This document shows, piece by piece, positions 13,411-18,981 of a DNA stretch of 29,674 nt. Within the stretch, counting starts at the first letter, position 1; every line of letters begins with the position of its first letter. Origin of the DNA: Candidatus Bathyarchaeota archaeon. Lineage in GTDB: Archaea; Thermoproteota; Bathyarchaeia; Bathyarchaeales; Bathyarchaeaceae. The notes beneath the pieces were generated by a model. That model had not been told where the DNA came from. It saw nothing but the letters and a program-made list of their open reading frames with translations, and made no database searches. The stretch covers positions 1 to 29,674 of the forward strand of contig JAPUUO010000006.1 in NCBI GenBank assembly GCA_026967815.1. Reading direction: 5' to 3'. A program made the position numbers and the translations under genes.

Positions 13411-14901
13411 TTATGCTTTGCCAGTCTTGAATTTCTTTAGATACTGCTCAAAACTGCCGGTTTTTCTAAGAATTTGCCCATAGTTGACGAGGGCAATTAT
13501 GGCTCTTGCTGCGTCTTCTGGTGAGAAATAGGCTGGAATCCCTTGTTTGTCAAATCTAAACCTAAGGTAAAGAGCCATTTCAGTTTCTCCTATATCGCAA
13601 GCAACAACGGGCTTGGTGTAATTCTTCTTCAAGCGGGCTATGCGGTCTACAAAATCCTCTTGTAAAGCTGGAGCATGATGTAAGCCGATGACAATTATGC
13701 TGTGAATTTCAGGGTCTTCAAAAAGGATTTTCATTCCTTCGACAAACATTTCCGAGGTTACGGAACCGGTGAGGTCAACGGGGTTGAAGTTAGTGGCAAA
13801 CGATGGAATCTTGCCAGCTTTCTTTAGAGCTTCAAACTTTGCGATGGTTTTCTCAGAGAACTTTTTTACTAGGACGCCTCTGGATTCGCATTCGTCTGCT
13901 GCCATGATTGCTGGGCCACCTGCACTTGTGATAATAGCGACGTTTCTCCCCGCGGCTGGAGGTTGAAACGCTAGGGCTTTGCCTGCATCAAAGAATTCTT
14001 CCATGTCTTTCACTCTCAGAATACCGGATTGCAAGAAGACGCTGTCATAGATTCTGTCAGAACCCGCAATAGCCCCAGTATGCGATAATGCAGCTCGGAT
14101 TCCAGCTTCGGTTTTACCTGATTTCAGGGCAACAATGGGTTTTTCTCTCGTCACTTTTTTGGCAACGTCCATGAATTTTCTTCCAGCCTCGATGCTTTCT
14201 GCGTATAGGAGAATGACACGTGTTTGCTCGTCATGGAGAAGATAGTCCAGCATTTCCGGCTCATTCACGTCGATCTTGTTTCCGAAACTCACAAATTTGC
14301 TTAAGCCCAATTGGCGACCTGCAAGATAGTCGAGGGCCGCAACGCCGAAGGCTCCGCTTTGCGTAACTATAGCTATTGGACCAGGCATTGGGCGAGGAGT
14401 GGCAACAACCATGTCTCCACTTGTGAGGACTTTGGTTTCAGGTAGAAAAAGCATGTCAACGCCAGTTTTCGAATCGTAAACTCCGAGGCAGTTGGGTCCT
14501 AGAACTCGGATTCCTGCTTTTTCAGCTATTGTTTTGACCTGATTCTCAAGTTCGTGGTTTCCGATTTCGCCGAAGCCGCCGCTGATAATAGCTACTGTTT
14601 TAACCTTTTTTTTGGCGGCATCTTCCATAATCTTTGGAACAAACCTCGCTGGAACGGCGATAACGACTAGCTCAACTCCGCCTGCGATTTCAGTTAGTGA
14701 CGAAAAGCACTTGTACCCGAGAATCTGGTCTTCATGAGGGTTAACGGGATACAATTCTCCCTTGAAGACCCCTCTTCGCTTGTTGTCGACAAAATTTTTG
14801 AAAATAACGTGTCCGGCCTTTCTAATTTTCCTAGAGGCGCCAACAACCGCCACTGAGTTTGGGTCAAAAAATTTGTGCATTTGCTCAAAAACTGAACTCA
14901 T
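13411..14901 (-). CDS. acdA: ADP-forming acetate/acyl-CoA ligase, alpha subunit
   Basis: 496 residues. An N-terminal CoA-binding Rossmann domain (V-A-V-V-G-A-S at about 18-24, then V-L-G-P-N-C-L-G) is followed by succinyl-CoA-ligase-like domains. The phosphohistidine region A-L-S-H-T-G-A-I-A-G-S-D is intact. Enzymes of this type convert acetyl-CoA, ADP and phosphate to acetate, CoA and ATP, the main substrate-level phosphorylation step in peptide- or sugar-fermenting and acetogenic archaea. The ATP-grasp beta subunit is not in this window and must be encoded elsewhere. The ATG is preceded by GAGGG six bases away. Acyl-chain preference cannot be told from sequence. Confidence 0.88.
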   Translation of the reverse strand: MSSVFEQMHKFFDPNSVAVVGASRKIRKAGHVIFKNFVDNKRRGVFKGELYPVNPHEDQILGYKCFSSLTEIAGGVELVVIAVPARFVPKIMEDAAKKKVKTVAIISGGFGEIGNHELENQVKTIAEKAGIRVLGPNCLGVYDSKTGVDMLFLPETKVLTSGDMVVATPRPMPGPIAIVTQSGAFGVAALDYLAGRQLGLSKFVSFGNKIDVNEPEMLDYLLHDEQTRVILLYAESIEAGRKFMDVAKKVTREKPIVALKSGKTEAGIRAALSHTGAIAGSDRIYDSVFLQSGILRVKDMEEFFDAGKALAFQPPAAGRNVAIITSAGGPAIMAADECESRGVLVKKFSEKTIAKFEALKKAGKIPSFATNFNPVDLTGSVTSEMFVEGMKILFEDPEIHSIIVIGLHHAPALQEDFVDRIARLKKNYTKPVVACDIGETEMALYLRFRFDKQGIPAYFSPEDAARAIIALVNYGQILRKTGSFEQYLKKFKTGKA

Positions 14902-14941
14902 CGGGTTCCCTCTTTCAAAGGTTAAATTAACGTGACTCGTG

Positions 14942-15003
14942 GCTTATTAATTGTTTAGGTGTAGTTTTCAAGTGTTTAGGTTATATTTTTTTAGGACATA
15001 TTT
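14942..15003 (-). repeat. 58-bp imperfect direct repeat, copy A
   Basis: Bases 14946-15003 match 18782-18839 at 47 of 58 positions without gaps, and nine of the eleven differences are transitions. The block contains TGTTTAGGTGT (14952-14962). It begins eight bases beyond the stop of an integrase-like remnant on the minus strand, as an integrase-adjacent attachment site would. On the minus strand its end, ACAATTAATAAG, could also serve as TATA box for acdA 40 bases further on. Confidence 0.65.
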
Positions 15004-15010
15004 CGTGGCT

Positions 15011-15166
15011 TCATTTGCGTTTTCGGAAGATTTGCATTCCGTTCACTTCGCAGACGTGGCAAAAGCCGGCTTCGACAAGCTCACAGGCTTCTTCAACGGT
15101 TTCAGCAACTCGAGAAGTGTATTCATCTGTTTCAAAGCGCGCGTGTGAGCTAGTCTGAAATCGATC
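15011..15166 (-). pseudogene. Integrase (tyrosine recombinase-like) C-terminal remnant
   Basis: A 51-codon open stretch with no start codon at its upstream end. It ends V-A-E-T-V-E-E-A-C-E-L-V-E-A-G-F, then I-F-R-K-R-K and TGA. A Val/Leu-E-x-G-F helix followed by a short strand and a terminal F-R-K-R-K is, as I recall, the tail found on site-specific recombinases of Bathyarchaeia and related archaea. TAA stops lie directly upstream and the catalytic part is missing. The neighbouring 58-bp repeat would fit an attachment site. The family assignment rests on the tail only. Confidence 0.45.
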
Positions 15167-15287
15167 TTATTAAGAATACGAAGAACTGGCAGAGGCTAGA
15201 GAACAACAGCGTCTACTAATGAAGAGACTAGCGTAGAGTATCACAAGCGAAGGTTTGGGCCTATCCAAACGGGTGCGCACCAAGAAA

Positions 15288-15431
15288 CTAACAGCAACAC
15301 ATTATTTCTTCGCAGCAGACGAGAGGACCTCTACCAGGTGTTGTACATACTATCTCGCAACCACAGACATCACAGACGTATACACAATTTTTCTCAGACT
15401 TCTTCATCTTGGTTTTTTCTTTTTTCGGCAT
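15288..15431 (-). CDS. Desulforedoxin-like small iron protein
   Basis: A 47-residue protein. A Lys-rich start (M-P-K-K-E-K) precedes a desulforedoxin-like core: V-Y-V-C20-D-V-C23-G, then P-L-V-C39-C40. The spacing C-x2-C-x15-C-C is the same as in Desulfovibrio desulforedoxin, which binds one rubredoxin-type iron per chain. Six more Cys (16, 25, 29, 45, 46, 47) are present, including a terminal C-C-C, so further metal or disulfide chemistry is possible. The ATG is preceded by GGTGGT. It is transcribed away from the double-ferritin gene and shares an operator with it. This suggests an iron or oxidative-stress role, perhaps as electron donor to the ferritin-like protein. Confidence 0.8.
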   Translation of the reverse strand: MPKKEKTKMKKSEKNCVYVCDVCGCEIVCTTPGRGPLVCCEEIMCCC

Positions 15432-15463
15432 TTAACCACCAAAAGTCTATGCGAATGCACGTG

Positions 15464-15511
15464 CTTTTAAGGTTGTGTGACTGTTGTCACACAGTCACAC
15501 ATATTTAAAAG
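15464..15511. promoter_or_regulatory. Divergent promoter with a shared three-half-site operator
   Basis: TGTGTGAC (15474-15481), four bases, then GTCACACA (15486-15493) form a perfect inverted repeat. A second GTCACACA (15494-15501) follows directly. GTGTGACTG / CAGTCACAC is an overlapping 9-bp inverted repeat. A TATA box for the desulforedoxin-like gene lies on the left (CTTAAAAG on the minus strand, 15464-15472). One for the ferritin-like gene lies on the right (TTTAAAAG, 15504-15511). A regulator bound here would touch both promoters. Confidence 0.75.
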
Positions 15512-15567
15512 CTTGTACTGTTCCAAATTAGAATGCGCAAATTAACTAGTGAACGGGTTGTTATAAA

Positions 15568-16551
15568 ATGTCTGAACCGATGAAAATGACGCCTGATTCT
15601 GTTAGTCTGTTGAATAAAGCCGTTTCACGGGAACTTCAAGTCTCGGTTCAATATATGCTCCAACACACAAAGATGGAAAAGTTGATACGCAAGGTCATTC
15701 CCGAGAACATTCTCTTGGATAAAACCACGTACGAGGCAATGGGGAAATTCTTGCGGGAATTTGCCATTCAAGAGATGAAGCATGCCGCTGCCATTATGGA
15801 GCGGATTTACTATCTTGGCGGAGAGGCGACGACAAAATCGGATAAGCCTATTGTCGGCAACACTCTAAGCGAATTTGCGCAGAACGGTGTCAAAGCGGAA
15901 GAAGAGGCACTAGTGCTATATCGCAAGATTATAGAGGCTGCTGGAAAGAATGGCGATTGGGAAACTCGCGAATTGTTCGAAAAGATCTACGCAGAGGAAG
16001 AGGCGCACCTATTCAAATTCCAAGAATACGTAAACATGAAAGACGAGCCAGAAGGACCCGAGCCACCTCTATCAGAATGGCGCAAGATATTTACCAACGA
16101 CTATTTCACAATGCTAAACAAGGCTGCCGCAAGCGAAATCTCTGCCGTAATACAATACACGAACCAGCACGAGAAAGCCAGTTTGCTGGTCTTGCGAAAA
16201 AAGAGCACAGCACTTGAGATCGTCACAGAAGCTAACAAGGCCAAGGTCGTCAGCGAACTGCTAAAAGAGGTTTTCATGCAGGAAATGGAGCATCTTGAAA
16301 AGATCTCCGAAAGGATTTACTTGCTTGAAGGCGAGACCACATCTGTCCCAGATCCGCTTCCACAGGTCGGCAAGACCGCTGACGATTTCTTGAAGCTGGA
16401 CCATGCAGCGGAAAACGATGCCATACTGCTGTACCGGAAAATCATTGAGGAAGCGTTCAAACGTGGAGACACGACGACGCGGCGCATGTTTGAAGAAATT
16501 GTCCTACAAGAAGAAGAACACTATTGGAAGTTTGACGATTTCCTGAAATAG
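15568..16551 (+). CDS. Tandem double ferritin-like protein (bacterioferritin/rubrerythrin fold)
   Basis: 327 residues made of two ferritin-like four-helix bundles. Repeat one (about 12-157) has the diiron set Glu22, Tyr29, Glu69-x-x-His72, Glu111/112 and Glu144-x-x-His147. Repeat two (about 178-327) has Glu190, Tyr197, Glu239-x-x-His242, Glu282 and Glu315-x-x-His318. Both sites look complete, with identical Glu/Tyr spacing. A linker rich in Pro and Glu (158-170) joins them. Normal bacterioferritin or DPS-like chains are one bundle of 150-180 residues, so this is a fused duplication. Likely role: iron oxidation/storage or peroxide removal in the cytoplasm. No C-terminal rubredoxin domain is present; the divergent desulforedoxin-like gene could supply that function. 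Confidence 0.88.
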   Translation: MSEPMKMTPDSVSLLNKAVSRELQVSVQYMLQHTKMEKLIRKVIPENILLDKTTYEAMGKFLREFAIQEMKHAAAIMERIYYLGGEATTKSDKPIVGNTLSEFAQNGVKAEEEALVLYRKIIEAAGKNGDWETRELFEKIYAEEEAHLFKFQEYVNMKDEPEGPEPPLSEWRKIFTNDYFTMLNKAAASEISAVIQYTNQHEKASLLVLRKKSTALEIVTEANKAKVVSELLKEVFMQEMEHLEKISERIYLLEGETTSVPDPLPQVGKTADDFLKLDHAAENDAILLYRKIIEEAFKRGDTTTRRMFEEIVLQEEEHYWKFDDFLK

Positions 16552-16565
16552 TTCGTGCGGACGTA

Positions 16566-16589
16566 AGTGTTAAAACACTGCGCGCGCGC
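16566..16589. repeat. Palindrome plus alternating CG tract
   Basis: AGTGTTAAAACACT (16566-16579) is a perfect palindrome directly followed by GCGCGCGCGC (16580-16589). It lies in the 88-base gap after the ferritin-like gene. The palindrome could form a weak hairpin; the CG run is one of seven in the window. Confidence 0.5.
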
Positions 16590-16639
16590 ATTCTGGCGTT
16601 CGCAATTCCTAATAGGCAGTCTGACCTCATTCTATCATC

Positions 16640-17080
16640 ATGTTATACGAAGAGAAGAACATAAGAGTGCTTCCAGAGGATACAGACGCCTTCGGCAGAT
16701 TGAACTGGCGAGTATACTGTCGATATTGTGAACAGGGAGAAGCAGGTTTAATGGAGAACCTAGGTTTTCCCACAATGTATTTCCCAAAGATACATAAAAC
16801 ATCCTTCCCCAGAAGGGCTGCCAATTTCGAATATGTCTCTCCAGTCTCTCCGGAAAACTTGATAGATCTCAAGACTGAGATCATAAAGGTTGGAACTACA
16901 TCGCTCACGCTATTGCACACCTTCTTTAAGAAGAGTAGAAAAGATGGAGATCCAATACTTGCAGCTAAAGCAGAAGTGACGATTGTCGCTTATGATGATC
17001 GACTTAAAGAGAAGACTGAACTTCCAAGCAAACTAGTCAACACATTGACGGCACTAGGTATCCAAAAGAAGCAGAAGTAG
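16640..17080 (+). CDS. Hotdog-fold acyl-CoA thioesterase (YbgC/4-hydroxybenzoyl-CoA thioesterase-like)
   Basis: 146 residues, the usual size. The signature E-D-T-D-A-F-G-R-L-N lies at about 13-22 near the N-terminus, with the catalytic-type Asp16. The helix Y-C-R-Y-C-E-Q-G-E-A follows, and the family's F-E-Y-V-S-P-V strand comes later. It should hydrolyse an acyl-CoA thioester in the cytoplasm; the chain type is not predictable. The ATG at 16640 has no strong ribosome binding site and lies 88 bases after the ferritin-like gene in the same direction. Co-transcription is possible but a CG tract and palindrome lie between them. Confidence 0.8.
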   Translation: MLYEEKNIRVLPEDTDAFGRLNWRVYCRYCEQGEAGLMENLGFPTMYFPKIHKTSFPRRAANFEYVSPVSPENLIDLKTEIIKVGTTSLTLLHTFFKKSRKDGDPILAAKAEVTIVAYDDRLKEKTELPSKLVNTLTALGIQKKQK

Positions 17081-17194
17081 TCGTAGTAGCATTCATCCAG
17101 AATGAAGGCACTAAGCCTCTTCAAACTTGAAACAACAAATCCCTATTTTACCATTAGGCTTCTTCTTTGGCACAAAGAAAGGAATTCTCTTTCT

Positions 17195-17205
17195 CGCGCG
17201 CGCGC
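17195..17205. repeat. Longest of seven intergenic alternating CG tracts
   Basis: CGCGCGCGCGC. Similar runs of seven or more lie at 1382-1390, 5026-5035, 12934-12940, 15137-15143, 16580-16589 and 17878-17885. None is inside a functional gene; the one at 15137 falls in the integrase remnant. The surrounding 140-base gap (17081-17220) holds no convincing gene. Confidence 0.7.
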
Positions 17206-17220
17206 AGCTTGGTTTAGACC

Positions 17221-17547
17221 TTAGATTTTTGGTCTCCATCTCATGATTTTGCCATATTCTTCGTATGGCATTACTGAGAAGTATTTCATCAGGCTTATGA
17301 ATCCTTTGAGAATTACTTGTTCCATGTAGAATTCTTCACGGACCTTTTTGCTTGCCCAATAAGTCAACATTACGTATTTACTTGGCTTGACATCGACATC
17401 CTCATATGTACCTTGAAGCCCGCTTCCTCCATAGGAAATTGTTGAAACTCTAAATATTTTCGAACCGAGAAAACCTTTCATTCCAACGGTTACCCGGCAC
17501 AACTCTTTGGTCTTTTCTTCAAATTCCTTTTCCAAACCGGGTTTCAC
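17221..17547 (-). CDS. Dimeric alpha/beta-barrel (antibiotic biosynthesis monooxygenase-like) protein
   Basis: About 108 residues from the first usual start (GTG 17547). The sequence V-K-P-G-L-E-K-E-F-E-E-K, followed by M-K-G-F-L-G and a later W-x-S-K-K, fits small ABM/dimeric alpha-beta barrel proteins. Their enzymatic role is often unknown. The first beta strand of such a fold (I-I-W-A-L-N-Y-L-S-V) is encoded in frame further upstream, from about 17574. A purine-rich GAGGGG lies ahead of it, but only ATA codons are available there as starts. Either the protein uses an unusual start, or its start codon has mutated and it is decaying like the rhodanese gene directly upstream. Confidence 0.6.
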   Translation of the reverse strand: MKPGLEKEFEEKTKELCRVTVGMKGFLGSKIFRVSTISYGGSGLQGTYEDVDVKPSKYVMLTYWASKKVREEFYMEQVILKGFISLMKYFSVMPYEEYGKIMRWRPKI

Positions 17548-17570
17548 TGAGAGGTAATTTAGGGCCCATA

Positions 17571-17819
17571 TTATTTTTTCCCCTCTTTCTCGTATTTGTC
17601 AAGTTCTTCTGGTGGAATCATAGTAGCTTTAATCCCTCTCTTGACAACGTATTCAATGGCAATTCTCGACCTGTTCCCACTGTCGCTGTAGAAAAGGACG
17701 TCTTTATCTTTCAAAAAGTCGATGTAATACTCTAGGTCGAATAGGGGAATGTTTATGGATCCTTTTATATGACTTTAAACATATTCCTCTCTACTTCTCA
17801 CGTCCACTATCAGACTCAT
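17571..17819 (-). pseudogene. Rhodanese-like gene interrupted by an in-frame stop
   Basis: From ATG 17819 the frame reads M-S-L-I-V-D-V-R-S-R-E-E-Y-V, then TAA (17775-17777). It resumes without a shift: S-H-I-K-G-S-I-N-I-P and on to the normal rhodanese end, stopping at TAA 17571-17573. Where active rhodaneses have Tyr-Cys-x-x-Gly-x-Arg, this one has Y-S-D-S-G-N-R, so the sulfur-carrying Cys is Ser. It is short (about 82 codons), a single-domain sulfurtransferase-like protein. Promoter (TATA 17856-17866) and ribosome binding site (GTGATC) look intact. Two independent losses suggest a recent pseudogene. Readthrough of TAA or a sequencing error would be alternatives for the stop but not for the Cys change. 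Confidence 0.75.
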
Positions 17820-17855
17820 TAAGATCACTTTTTCACGATGGTTTACTGTAAATCT

Positions 17856-17866
17856 GTTTATAAAAC
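17856..17866 (-). promoter_or_regulatory. TATA box of the rhodanese-like gene
   Basis: GTTTTATAAAC on the minus strand, about 40 bases before the ATG at 17819. It lies just beyond the stop of the SDR gene, so the rhodanese/ABM pair has its own promoter. Confidence 0.55.
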
Positions 17867-17887
17867 TGGCGTTAGCACGCGCGCGAG

Positions 17888-18670
17888 CTAGAGTGCCGTC
17901 CATCCCCCATCAACGAATATTGTCTGTCCGGTGACGTAGTTGGATGCTGGAGAGGCTAGGTATATTAGTGCTGCTTTCAAGTCTAGTGGCTCTCCTGTTC
18001 TTCCTAACGGGGTTCTCGAAAGGATGTGTTTCATTGCTTCTTTGTCTTGGAAAATTCCAGCTGTCATTTCACTTGGGAAAAACCCTGGCGCTATGCTGTT
18101 CACATTTACTTTGTAAGGTGCCCACTCTATAGCAAGAGCCCTCGTTAAATTTATGACGGCTCCCTTGGATGCGTAGTATGGTGCTGCATGAAATATGTCA
18201 CCTACAGCGCCATAAATGGAAGCGATGTTCACTATTTTCCCATACTTTTTCTTTATCATCTCACGTGCAGCAGTTCTTGCGCATGAGAAGACTCCTGTCA
18301 AGTTGACATCAATCACTTTTTTCCATTCTTCTAGACTCATGTCTATTGATGGGCTTATGGAGGCTATTCCAGCGTTGTTGACTATGATTTCCAGCGATCC
18401 GAGTTTTTCTAGGGCAGTCTTTACCATGTTAATTACTTGTTTCTCTTGACTTACGTCTGTTTTGACGGGGATCACTTTCACGTCGTATTTACCGGACAGT
18501 TCTTCAGCTACTTTGACAAGCTTTTCATATCTTCTTGCAGCAATTACAAGGTTTACTCCGCGTTCAGCTAACGTTCTAGCAAAGGTCGCACCTAAACCGC
18601 TTGAAGCCCCCGTTACAACTGCTGTTTGGCCTCTGATGTCAAAACATAACTCCATCACGGTTTTACTCAA
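17888..18670 (-). CDS. Short-chain dehydrogenase/reductase (SDR, FabG-like)
   Basis: 260 residues of a classical SDR. The nucleotide-binding T-G-A-S-S-G-L-G is at 20-27, N-N-A-G at 98-101, Asn in D-V-N at 123, the catalytic Ser near 151 and Tyr165-x-x-x-Lys169. The C-terminal V-D-G-G-W is typical of FabG- and gluconate-dehydrogenase-like members. It oxidises or reduces a hydroxyl or keto substrate with NAD(P)(H); A-A-R-R after strand two suggests NADPH. The start is TTG 18670, supported by GGTGAT five bases upstream. The downstream rhodanese/ABM pair is co-oriented but separately promoted. Confidence 0.9.
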   Translation of the reverse strand: MSKTVMELCFDIRGQTAVVTGASSGLGATFARTLAERGVNLVIAARRYEKLVKVAEELSGKYDVKVIPVKTDVSQEKQVINMVKTALEKLGSLEIIVNNAGIASISPSIDMSLEEWKKVIDVNLTGVFSCARTAAREMIKKKYGKIVNIASIYGAVGDIFHAAPYYASKGAVINLTRALAIEWAPYKVNVNSIAPGFFPSEMTAGIFQDKEAMKHILSRTPLGRTGEPLDLKAALIYLASPASNYVTGQTIFVDGGWTAL

Positions 18671-18981
18671 GACAAATCACCAATCTGCAATCATTCATCG
18701 AAAATTTAAGATTTCGCGTCAAACGCGTAGCGAGCGCGAAAAAATGGGAGTTTGCGGGGGACATCGCCACTTCCCTGCTTAATTAATTGTTTAGGTGTGG
18801 TTTTCGGGTGTCCAAGTTATCTTTTTCCAAGACTTATTTTTCTACCTCAACGTTGAATGACACATATCTCAGTGCGTTGGAGATGCTTTAATGAACTGGA
18901 AGTTTAAAAAAATGGATTCTTAGTAAGAAACGTTTAAGTCTTCATCCTTCTCCGTATAACAATCTAACCAGGCGGAAAACT
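18671..18981. other. Divergent intergenic region with repeat copy B
   Basis: 311 bases between the SDR and topoisomerase starts. It holds the SDR ribosome binding site and an AT-rich TATA candidate near 18700, repeat copy B (18777-18839), and a 16-codon gene-end-like shred on the minus strand ending V-E-V-E-K-stop within the repeat. A weak TATA candidate for topoisomerase lies near 18931 (CGTTTAAG). AGGCGG precedes the TTG start at 18982. Confidence 0.5.
18777..18839 (-). repeat. 58-bp imperfect direct repeat, copy B
   Basis: Matches copy A (14946-15003) at 47 of 58 positions with a constant offset of 3836 bases. TGTTTAGGTGT is at 18788-18798. With copy A it brackets the desulforedoxin/ferritin/thioesterase/rhodanese/SDR island. 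Confidence 0.65.

Noticed and set aside
17102..17224. 40-residue plus-strand frame starting ATG 17102, and a 20-residue minus-strand GTG frame in the same gap with K-I-G-I-C-C-F-K
   Set aside because: Neither has a ribosome binding site; the plus frame runs through the CG tract into the next gene's stop. The minus shred could be a gene end but is too short to claim.
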